DNA of 5,100 bases from Paracoccaceae bacterium (GTDB taxonomy: Bacteria; Pseudomonadota; Alphaproteobacteria; Rhodobacterales; Rhodobacteraceae), in the NCBI GenBank assembly GCA_009920815.1, contig RFZH01000172.1, positions 1 to 5,100 of the forward strand. Direction: 5' to 3'. The position numbers were made by a program, and so were the translations under genes. Position 1 is the first letter of the stretch; every line of letters starts with the position of its first letter. Of this stretch, positions 1 to 5,008 are shown piece after piece. A model generated the notes under the pieces. That model was not told where the DNA came from. It saw nothing but the letters and a program-made list of their open reading frames with translations, and searched no databases.

Positions 1-9
1 TGTGATATG

Positions 10-31
10 AAAATGGCCCCTTGCGGGGCCA
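10..31 (-). terminator. Rho-independent terminator of the YdcH-family gene
   Basis: On the minus strand a perfect 7-bp stem (TGGCCCC / GGGGCCA, positions 14-20 and 25-31) closes a GCAA tetraloop of the stable GNRA type and is followed directly by TTTT (positions 10-13). It begins 7 bases after the stop codon of the small gene at 39-203. A GC-rich stem, a GNRA loop and a U-run form a textbook intrinsic terminator. On the plus strand the hairpin is not followed by a T-run, so it is called for the minus strand only. Confidence 0.85.
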
Positions 32-38
32 ACGTGAT

Positions 39-203
39 TTATGAACTTAATTGGGTAATCTTTTCTTTAAGTCGTAGTTTTTGCTTTTTGAGGTCTGAGA
101 TATACAAGTCATCAGTGCTTGGCGATCGTTGCGCTTCTTCAATCTTTGACGAGAGGGCTTCATGTTTCTTTTGAAGTTCGTGAACATGAGTAATAACGCT
201 CAT
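39..203 (-). CDS. YdcH/DUF465 family small protein
   Basis: This 54-residue protein resembles the YdcH/DUF465 family (PF04325), short helical proteins of about 55-80 residues common in proteobacteria and without an established function. It starts MSVITHVHELQKKHEALSSK. The family pattern of an N-terminal helix with H-x-L-x-x-K-H and a C-terminal Lys-rich helix (LKKQKLRLKEKI, about residues 38-49) is clear, with a polar linker rich in Ser, Thr and Asp between them (about 26-32). The charge pattern suggests a helical hairpin or short coiled coil. I see no signal peptide or membrane segment, so it is presumably cytosolic. The start at 203 is chosen because AGGAGG lies 6 bases upstream and the length fits the family. 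The frame stays open to 305, but that extension crosses the ribosome binding site and the promoter -10 and is unlikely to be translated. The gene has its own promoter and terminator and appears monocistronic. Family assignment is by recognition; function is unknown. Confidence 0.88.
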   Translation of the reverse strand: MSVITHVHELQKKHEALSSKIEEAQRSPSTDDLYISDLKKQKLRLKEKITQLSS

Positions 204-209
204 TCTATA

Positions 210-215
210 CCTCCT
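210..215 (-). promoter_or_regulatory. Strong ribosome binding site of the YdcH-family gene
   Basis: The minus strand reads AGGAGG, a perfect match to the anti-Shine-Dalgarno core, with a 6-base spacer before the ATG at 203-201. It decides the start codon against the longer open frame that continues upstream. Confidence 0.9.
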
Positions 216-276
216 AATGTTGTATAAATTTAGTGCATCATATTTTTTTAAATCTGTCACGCAGCATTTATATAAA

Positions 277-305
277 ATTATCATTCTTACGCGGAATATT
301 GCCAA
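277..305 (-). promoter_or_regulatory. Sigma-70-type promoter for the YdcH-family gene
   Basis: The minus strand carries TTGGCA (300-305) and GATAAT (277-282), separated by exactly 17 bases. Each hexamer matches the housekeeping consensus at 5 of 6 positions. The predicted transcription start is near position 270, giving a leader of roughly 65 bases that is notably AT-rich and ends in the strong ribosome binding site. The promoter lies in the 118-bp spacer after the methyltransferase stop codon, which implies that the small gene can be transcribed apart from the upstream operon. The start site is predicted, not measured. Confidence 0.65.
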
Positions 306-312
306 GCGCTTG
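303..312. repeat. 10-bp palindrome overlapping the -35 element
   Basis: CAAGCGCTTG is a perfect 10-bp palindrome. It overlaps the -35 hexamer (300-305) of the promoter of the YdcH-family gene. The right half is reused in a second small inverted repeat, CTTG-AAA-CAAG (309-319). It could be a protein-binding site at the promoter or a small hairpin at the 3' end of the methyltransferase mRNA. A 10-bp palindrome can also arise by chance, so a regulatory role is only a suggestion. Confidence 0.35.
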
Positions 313-321
313 AAACAAGAT

Positions 322-1077
322 TTACCGATACCAATTAGTTAGCGCATGACCCTGCCGCAGCACATTTTCAATGCATTCCGTGTAATCTTTTGCATCTGAA
401 ACATGAACTTCGCCCTTATGCATGATCAGAGGCGATTCGATACGTGGTGCAGCGCGGCCAGATTTGCGGAAATGCACGATCACCAAAGTTGCGTCTTTGC
501 CCATCCGCGGGACAATCGGCGTAATAACAACGCTGCCACAGGTTGGCGGAATTGCAGCCAACAAATCAATCAACCTTTCTGATCGAAATATAAAATGTGC
601 GTGACCTTTGGGGGCCAGACGCTTGGCTGCTTGTCCAACCCAATGGCCTAACTCTGTTTGTTCGCCCATCGCACGTTCACGACCGTTATCACGCGCTGGG
701 GTGGATTTCTGACGATCAAAATAAGGCGGATTCGCTATCACATGATCAAAGCTCTTAGAACGCAGCGGCGTCGGCATATGTTCAAGATCGCCGGTGACCA
801 CGGTCAAGCTTAGGCCGTTATACGCAGCGTTTTCGCGCGCCATCTCAGCGTAATCGGGTTGAATTTCCAACCCGGTCAGGTCTAACCCCGCAACGCGACG
901 CCCCAATGCAAGCACGCCAACGCCAACGCCACACCCCAGTTCTAATACGGATTGGCCGGCTTTTGCAGGAACACTTGCCGCCAACAGGACAGGATCAACA
1001 CCAGCGCGATAGCCATCACGCGGCTGACAGATCAAAAGTTGCCCCCCCAGAAATTGGTCACGGGTCACGTCCATCAT
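322..1077 (-). CDS. TrmN6/YfiC-like SAM-dependent N6-adenine methyltransferase (COG4123)
   Basis: This 251-residue protein is a Rossmann-fold SAM-dependent methyltransferase of the COG4123 group, whose E. coli member (YfiC/TrmN6) methylates N6 of A37 in tRNA1(Val). The SAM-binding motif I LELGCGVGVGVLALG lies at about residues 45-59, the acidic end of the next strand is E71 (GLEIQPDY), and the catalytic NPPYF motif of N6-adenine and related amino-methyltransferases is at 116-120. Upstream of motif I, the Q-P-R-D-G-Y-R-A-G-V-D stretch (about 18-28) is typical of this group, and the C-terminal region with H-K-G-E-V-H (220-225) closes the domain. Two ATG codons lie in tandem at 1077 and 1074. 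The first overlaps the stop codon of the DUF2007 gene as ATGA, so translation is probably coupled. Upstream is G-rich but without a clear Shine-Dalgarno. NPPY proteins also include rRNA, protein and DNA methylases; length and the N-terminal motif favour the TrmN6 group. The exact RNA target here is inference. Confidence 0.87.
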   Translation of the reverse strand: MMDVTRDQFLGGQLLICQPRDGYRAGVDPVLLAASVPAKAGQSVLELGCGVGVGVLALGRRVAGLDLTGLEIQPDYAEMARENAAYNGLSLTVVTGDLEHMPTPLRSKSFDHVIANPPYFDRQKSTPARDNGRERAMGEQTELGHWVGQAAKRLAPKGHAHFIFRSERLIDLLAAIPPTCGSVVITPIVPRMGKDATLVIVHFRKSGRAAPRIESPLIMHKGEVHVSDAKDYTECIENVLRQGHALTNWYR

Positions 1078-1295
1078 TCCGATAGTTCCCGCCCCAAGCC
1101 CGCCTGGGTCAACGCCAAAACAGCATCGTCGTATTCTTGGTCTGCGACCATGATGCGTCGCGGGAAAATACCCACAGATCCTTCAAGAACGCTCATATTT
1201 ACGTCCAGCTCAAAGGTCGCTATACCTTCGGCGTCCAAGAGGGAACGAATGTGCGAAATCATAACGATATCGGTTGTGCGCAGAAGTTGTTTCAT
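1074..1295 (-). CDS. DUF2007 domain protein (putative signal-transducing protein)
   Basis: This 73-residue protein matches the DUF2007 family (PF09413), small single-domain proteins with a ferredoxin-like fold related to PII-type domains. Databases call them putative signal-transducing proteins, and no biochemical role is established. Visible family features are the N-terminal LLRTTDIVMISHIRSLLDAEGI (strand then helix; about residues 4-25), the D-x-N-M-S-V-L-E-G-S-x-G segment at 31-42, the P-R-R-x-M-V strand at 45-50, and a C-terminal helix holding DDAVLAL. The protein fills nearly the whole domain, with no signal peptide or membrane segment. Its stop codon overlaps the start of the methyltransferase gene, so the two are co-transcribed. 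The ATG at 1295 has no recognisable Shine-Dalgarno, but a promoter-like sequence ends 6 bases upstream of it, which would give a leaderless mRNA. The gene is divergent from the polyprenyl synthase gene across a 52-bp spacer. Confidence 0.87.
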   Translation of the reverse strand: MKQLLRTTDIVMISHIRSLLDAEGIATFELDVNMSVLEGSVGIFPRRIMVADQEYDDAVLALTQAGLGRELSE

Positions 1296-1301
1296 GGTTT
1301 A

Positions 1302-1330
1302 GATGTAGGCGCAGGCAAACGTTTTGTCGA
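1302..1330 (-). promoter_or_regulatory. Candidate promoter for a leaderless DUF2007-methyltransferase mRNA
   Basis: On the minus strand TCGACA (1325-1330, 5 of 6 to TTGACA) and TACATC (1302-1307, about 3 of 6 to TATAAT) are 17 bases apart. If used, the expected +1 falls on or next to the A of the DUF2007 ATG at 1295. This agrees with the lack of a Shine-Dalgarno before that ATG. The -10 match is poor, so confidence is low. The element sits in the spacer shared with the polyprenyl synthase gene, and its -35 lies next to that gene's ribosome binding site. Confidence 0.3.
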
Positions 1331-1336
1331 TAGCCA

Positions 1337-1342
1337 AGGAGG
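1337..1342 (+). promoter_or_regulatory. Ribosome binding site of the polyprenyl diphosphate synthase gene
   Basis: AGGAGG, inside AAGGAGGAG, lies 5 bases before the ATG at 1348. It fixes that ATG as the start rather than the in-frame TTG codon at 1324, which would place the Shine-Dalgarno inside the coding sequence. Confidence 0.85.
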
Positions 1343-1347
1343 AGTTG

Positions 1348-2349
1348 ATGGCGTTGGATCGTTCAGTCGATAAACCACATGAAAAACTGGCACAGATCTT
1401 GGCGTCAGAAATGGATGCGGTGAATACACTTATCCAAACGCGCATGGCATCGAAACACGCGCCCCGTATCCCCGAGGTCACCGCACATCTGGTCAATGCA
1501 GGCGGCAAGCGATTGCGCCCTTTATTGACCTTGGCCAGCGCCAAATTATTTGATTATGCCGGCCCCTTTCATGTGCATTTGGCAGCAACAGTAGAATTCA
1601 TTCACACCGCGACCCTGCTGCATGACGATGTGGTCGATGAAAGCGAAAAACGCCGTGGTCGTCCGACTGCAAATTTATTGTGGGACAATAAATCGTCGGT
1701 ATTGGTGGGGGATTATCTATTTTCACGATCATTCCAGTTGATGGTCGAAACCGGATCTTTGCAGGTCCTCGACATTCTGGCGAACGCCTCTGCGACGATT
1801 GCCGAGGGCGAGGTGCTGCAGCTGACGGCAGCGCAAGACGTCACAACAACAGAAGACATTTATTTGCAAGTGGTGCGCGGCAAAACAGCCGCCCTGTTTT
1901 CCGCAGCGACCCAAGTGGGGGGTGTGATTTCGAACGCCTCTGCGCAGCAATGCCAAGCGCTATATGATTACGGCGATGCGCTGGGGGTGGCGTTTCAAAT
2001 CGTTGACGATCTGCTCGACGTGGTGGGTGATGCAAAATCGACGGGTAAAAACGTTGGTGACGATTTTCGGGAACGCAAGCTGACCCTGCCATTAATCAAG
2101 GCGATTGCCGCAGCAGATGACCATGAAATGGTATTCTGGAAACGCACGATCGAAAAAGGCGACCAAGTGGATGGTGATCTCGCACATGCGATTGACCTGA
2201 TGCACAAGCATGGCGCAATCGAGGCGACGCGTGCAGATGCAGTGGCTTGGGCACAGCGCGCACAAGATGCACTGACACAGCTGCCGAACAATGAAATTAA
2301 CGAATTGTTGTCAGGTCTGGCAAAATATGTTGTTGAACGGGTGGTGTGA
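1348..2349 (+). CDS. ispB: Long-chain polyprenyl diphosphate synthase (ubiquinone side chain)
   Basis: This 333-residue trans-prenyltransferase extends an allylic diphosphate with IPP to make the polyprenyl tail of ubiquinone; alphaproteobacteria usually make Q10, so decaprenyl diphosphate is the likely product. All family motifs are present in order: GGKRLRP (52-58), the first Asp-rich motif DDVVD (93-97) followed by the R-R pair (102-103), RGKTA (178-182), FQIVDDLLD with the second Asp-rich motif (216-224), and G-K-N-V-G-D-D (233-239) with K244. The residues 4 and 5 positions before the first Asp-rich motif are Thr and Ala. Small residues there are known to permit long products, which argues against a farnesyl or geranylgeranyl synthase. 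Length is normal and the gene looks intact. The enzyme is cytosolic, without signal peptide or membrane segment. The ATG at 1348 is chosen from its Shine-Dalgarno. It is the only plus-strand gene of the window, divergent from DUF2007 and convergent with ispE. The exact chain length (octa-, nona- or decaprenyl) cannot be read from sequence. Confidence 0.93.
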   Translation: MALDRSVDKPHEKLAQILASEMDAVNTLIQTRMASKHAPRIPEVTAHLVNAGGKRLRPLLTLASAKLFDYAGPFHVHLAATVEFIHTATLLHDDVVDESEKRRGRPTANLLWDNKSSVLVGDYLFSRSFQLMVETGSLQVLDILANASATIAEGEVLQLTAAQDVTTTEDIYLQVVRGKTAALFSAATQVGGVISNASAQQCQALYDYGDALGVAFQIVDDLLDVVGDAKSTGKNVGDDFRERKLTLPLIKAIAAADDHEMVFWKRTIEKGDQVDGDLAHAIDLMHKHGAIEATRADAVAWAQRAQDALTQLPNNEINELLSGLAKYVVERVV

Positions 2350-2358
2350 ACCGCTGCG

Positions 2359-3198
2359 CTAAATCTTGGACAGGATTGGCCGACCTTTGGACACCCACCA
2401 TGTGGGATGATTTTGTGCGATCTGTTGGGCGGCATCTGCGCAATCCCCCGCGTCGGGGTAAAGCCCGAAACACGTTGCCCCAGACCCTGACATCCGCGCG
2501 AAACGCAGGCCGCTTGTTTTTTCTAACGCGTTCAAAACATCCTGGATCCCGGGCGCAAGTTCTATGGCAGGTGATTGAAGATCGTTTCGCAGCACCGCAA
2601 GCCAGGTGACAAAATCTGAATTCTGTTCTGTGATCTCGCTATTATCTTTGCGCGACAGTCGCTTGAAAACAGCGGGCGTCGAAACTTCGATCTTTGGATT
2701 GACCAACAACACCGAAAACGATGCTGCCGTCTCTAGCTGTTCAACGTGTTCGCCAATGCCGCGCATGCGCATGACGCCCTGCCCCATACATACAGGCAAA
2801 TCCGCGCCCAAACAAACCAAGTCGTGATCTGCAGGCTGGTCTATATTATAAAGCTGACACAGCCCTTTGATCACTGCGGCCGCGTCACTTGATCCGCCAC
2901 CAATGCCAGACGAGGCAGGCAGGTTTTTCGTCAAATGAACCTGTGCTGGCAAGGACCGGCCAACGTACCCTTCTAACCAACGGGCGGCCTTGCTAATCAA
3001 ATTGCGGTCATCCAAAGGCACGTCCGCGCCAAAAGGACCATCCGCCGTCAATGACCAAACATCGGCGGCAGAGACTGATACAACATCCCCGCAATCCAAC
3101 AAGACCACGATTGAATCAAGCATGTGATAGCCGTCCTGCCGCTGACCCGTGACATGCAACGCCAAATTCACCTTTGCGGGCGCAAAAATCCTAATCAT
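2359..3198 (-). CDS. ispE: 4-diphosphocytidyl-2-C-methyl-D-erythritol kinase
   Basis: IspE phosphorylates the 2-hydroxyl of CDP-methylerythritol with ATP, the fourth enzyme of the MEP pathway to IPP and DMAPP. This 279-residue protein has the expected length and GHMP-kinase layout. The N-terminal APAKVNLALHV holds the catalytic-type lysine K9. The ATP-binding loop is PASSGIGGGSSDAA (94-107). The catalytic-type aspartate D133 lies in GADLPV, and the C-terminal GHMP motif MSGSGAT is at 236-242. D133 and K9 correspond to the Lys/Asp pair known in E. coli IspE. The ATG at 3198 is chosen because family members begin only a few residues before A-P-A-K-V-N-L. An upstream in-frame GTG at 3228 would add ten basic residues inside the TPR gene. 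The start overlaps the end of the TPR gene by 8 bp and no clear Shine-Dalgarno is seen, which suggests translational coupling. The stop lies 9 bp from the stop of the convergent polyprenyl synthase gene. Confidence 0.95.
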   Translation of the reverse strand: MIRIFAPAKVNLALHVTGQRQDGYHMLDSIVVLLDCGDVVSVSAADVWSLTADGPFGADVPLDDRNLISKAARWLEGYVGRSLPAQVHLTKNLPASSGIGGGSSDAAAVIKGLCQLYNIDQPADHDLVCLGADLPVCMGQGVMRMRGIGEHVEQLETAASFSVLLVNPKIEVSTPAVFKRLSRKDNSEITEQNSDFVTWLAVLRNDLQSPAIELAPGIQDVLNALEKTSGLRFARMSGSGATCFGLYPDAGDCADAAQQIAQNHPTWWVSKGRPILSKI

Positions 3199-4882
3199 TT
3201 TGTACGGTTTGCGTGGTTGGCGGTTCACCCTCTTCGATCAAGACCTGATCTAAGCCAACCTCAAGCTTGCGACGGATACGATCAATCTCTTTCTCTTCTG
3301 GGTCAAAAGACAGTGCGCGCCGCCATTGAAATGCTGCCTCAAGCTTGCGGCCCACAGCCCAATAGGCATCGCCCAAATGATCGTTTACAATTGGATCGAC
3401 GGGCATCAATTCAGCGGCGCGTTCCAGATGGGGGAGCGCCTCTTCGAAACGGCCAAGGCGAAACTTGGCCCAGCCCAAACTATCAATAATATAGCCGCTA
3501 TCGGGGCTTTGATCGACCGCGGTCTGGATCATGGCCAACGCCTCATCCAGATTGATCTTTTTTTCAACCATCGAATAGCCAAGATAATTCAAGACCTGCG
3601 GCTGATCGGGGTTTAGCGTCAAAGCCTGCCGAAAATCAGCCTCGGTATTTGGCCAATCATCCAACATTGAATGTACGATACCGCGGGCATAATACATCCG
3701 CCATGGTTCTTCGTTCTTTGCCTTGTATAGATCAATCGCCATATCATAGGCGGCCTTGGCCTCATTTGGACGATCCGCACGACGCAACGTGTCACCAAGA
3801 GCAGCAAAGCCAATCGGAACATCGGGGCGCAAACGCACCAATTGTTCCAAAACTTCGATCCCGCCATCTTGGTTTCCCATGGCCACCATAACATTGAAAC
3901 GCCCTAATTCAGCAGCGTAAAATTTGGGATGATCAACGGGGATTTTGCTATATTCGCGCACGGCCATGTCATATTGCCCCAGTTCGTCCAACATCTGCGC
4001 GGACAGCAAAATGGTTTCAACATCTTGGTCCGACAGCGCTTGCGCGAGACGGGCATAAAGCAATGCAAACACAGGTTCGCTGTCTGAAATCACAAAAGAC
4101 GCAATTGATAAAAAGACCTCGGCCATTCCTTGCGAAACGGACTGCGGCAGCGTTACAGATGGCAATGTGCCTGCTTCTAGCTGTGACCGCAGGGTTGCCA
4201 ATTCAGGATCACCCACAGCGTCATAAACGCTATCAAAGGCCTTTAACGCTGCCTCACGTTCGCCTTGATTAACAAGAATTTTCAAGCGTGTTAGAAATGC
4301 ACGCTGGCCAATACCACGAAATCGAACATCAACTTGTTCTAACAACGGCAAGGCGCGATCCATTTGTCCAATGGATGTGAACATCATCGCTTTATGAAAT
4401 TGCGCGAAATCCGACAAGCGTTGGTCATTTGAAAATTCATCAAAGCGCGCGTCCGCAGCATCGATGCGTCCGGCACCTGCCTCTGCCCAAGCTTGGATAA
4501 GCCCGTTGACCAACGAATTCACATCAATCGTGTCGCCGATTGCACTTAGAATTTCTTGGAATTCATTGTTTTTAATGAGGTCAGTCAACACGACCAAATC
4601 ACTGATCTGACTGTTTTTATCTTTGTTCAAAAAGGATTGCGCCACAGGCACCGCACGTTGCACCTGCCCCAAGGCGATGTAGGACAGCATTAGATTATCA
4701 AACGCTATTTGGTTTTCTTGATCGAACCCCAATACGCGTGCGTTATACTCGGATGCCTTTGAAAATTCATTCGACAGGCTCGCATGGCGCCCGGCTAAAT
4801 AGGCACCAGAATGGCCATTCGCAAAGGATACCTGCCCAAGACTTGATGTGACGACTGCTGCCAATATGATTTTTCTGATCAC
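3191..4882 (-). CDS. Exported tetratricopeptide repeat protein
   Basis: This 563-residue protein begins with a likely Sec signal peptide: basic MIRK, a hydrophobic stretch IILAAVV, and a probable cleavage after SFA at about residue 21. There is no lipobox cysteine, so the mature protein should be soluble in the periplasm. The rest is helical with TPR character. The N-terminal half (about 25-300) is degenerate. The C-terminal half has regular repeats, most plainly in 300-350, 357-387, 395-425 and 430-525, with the 34-residue pattern of G-Y, A and P residues (for example LNYLGYSMVEKKINLDEAL and IIDSLGWAKFRLGRFEEAL). The tail (546-563) is acidic, then polar and probably disordered. TPRs are protein-binding scaffolds; the partner is unknown. 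The start is a GTG at 4882, supported by GAGAGG 7 bases upstream and by the signal peptide that begins there. The stop overlaps the start of ispE, so the two form one operon, although no shared function is obvious. Confidence 0.88.
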   Translation of the reverse strand: MIRKIILAAVVTSSLGQVSFANGHSGAYLAGRHASLSNEFSKASEYNARVLGFDQENQIAFDNLMLSYIALGQVQRAVPVAQSFLNKDKNSQISDLVVLTDLIKNNEFQEILSAIGDTIDVNSLVNGLIQAWAEAGAGRIDAADARFDEFSNDQRLSDFAQFHKAMMFTSIGQMDRALPLLEQVDVRFRGIGQRAFLTRLKILVNQGEREAALKAFDSVYDAVGDPELATLRSQLEAGTLPSVTLPQSVSQGMAEVFLSIASFVISDSEPVFALLYARLAQALSDQDVETILLSAQMLDELGQYDMAVREYSKIPVDHPKFYAAELGRFNVMVAMGNQDGGIEVLEQLVRLRPDVPIGFAALGDTLRRADRPNEAKAAYDMAIDLYKAKNEEPWRMYYARGIVHSMLDDWPNTEADFRQALTLNPDQPQVLNYLGYSMVEKKINLDEALAMIQTAVDQSPDSGYIIDSLGWAKFRLGRFEEALPHLERAAELMPVDPIVNDHLGDAYWAVGRKLEAAFQWRRALSFDPEEKEIDRIRRKLEVGLDQVLIEEGEPPTTQTVQND

Positions 4883-4889
4883 TTAGGGG

Positions 4890-4895
4890 CCTCTC
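4890..4895 (-). promoter_or_regulatory. Ribosome binding site before the GTG start of the TPR gene
   Basis: GAGAGG on the minus strand, 7 bases before GTG (4882-4880), is a good Shine-Dalgarno. It supports a GTG start, after which the signal peptide reads at once; the next in-frame Met is more than 60 residues on and would lose the signal peptide. Confidence 0.7.
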
Positions 4896-4930
4896 GTTCT
4901 AAGTGTTTTGAAAAGACTTAATCACTTGCG

Positions 4931-4948
4931 CCGCATAAAGCAATGCGG
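4931..4948 (-). repeat. Alternative stem competing with the terminator arm
   Basis: On the minus strand CCGCAT (4943-4948) can pair with ATGCGG (4931-4936) across the 6-base loop TGCTTT. The first arm is the distal half of the downstream arm of the 10-bp hairpin at 4943-4974, so the two structures exclude one another. The third arm is thus a partial repeat of the first. Whether this pairing matters is unknown; the longer hairpin forms first and is far more stable. Confidence 0.3.
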
Positions 4949-4974
4949 GGCATAAGATAATCTCTGCCCCGCAT
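4943..4974 (-). terminator. Probable terminator of the ETF-QO gene
   Basis: A perfect 10-bp GC-rich inverted repeat (ATGCGGGGCA at 4943-4952, TGCCCCGCAT at 4965-4974) with a 12-base loop begins 34 bases after the ETF-QO stop codon. On the minus strand it is followed by TGCTTT, a weak U-tract, so termination may be partial and may let transcription run on into the TPR and ispE genes. On the plus strand no T-run follows. The 126-bp spacer 4883-5008 has no promoter for the TPR gene that I find convincing. Confidence 0.6.
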
Positions 4975-5008
4975 ACAAATCCATGAATTGGTAACGTCCG
5001 ACGGACAA

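Noticed and set aside
204..305. An N-terminal extension of the YdcH-family gene to 88 residues starting at 305
   Set aside because: It would be translated through the perfect Shine-Dalgarno at 210-215 and the promoter -10, lacks family resemblance, and makes the protein longer than is usual for this subgroup.
1198..1226. Plus-strand TTTACG, 17 bases, TATACC as a promoter for the polyprenyl synthase gene
   Set aside because: Each hexamer matches only 4 of 6, it lies inside the DUF2007 coding region and would give a leader of more than 100 bases. I could not identify a convincing promoter for this gene.
1324..1347. A TTG start at 1324 for the polyprenyl synthase
   Set aside because: The Shine-Dalgarno at 1337-1342 would lie within the coding sequence, and the ATG at 1348 is ideally placed behind it.
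1995..2435. A 146-codon open frame on the minus strand opposite the polyprenyl synthase
   Set aside because: Its translation is rich in Ser, Arg and Pro with no domain, it lies almost entirely antisense to a gene with all family motifs, and it has no supporting ribosome binding site that I can see.
3199..3228. A GTG start at 3228 for ispE
   Set aside because: It adds ten basic residues before the usual IspE N-terminus and lengthens the overlap with the TPR gene; the ATG at 3198 matches the family start.
3124..3489. A 121-codon plus-strand open frame across the ispE-TPR junction
   Set aside because: It is antisense to two well-supported genes and its translation shows no recognisable domain; it is best explained as a shadow of their codon bias.
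4996..5006. Inverted repeat GTCCG-A-CGGAC just after the ETF-QO stop codon
   Set aside because: The arms are five bases with a one-base centre and no T-run follows; the longer hairpin at 4943-4974 is the better terminator candidate.
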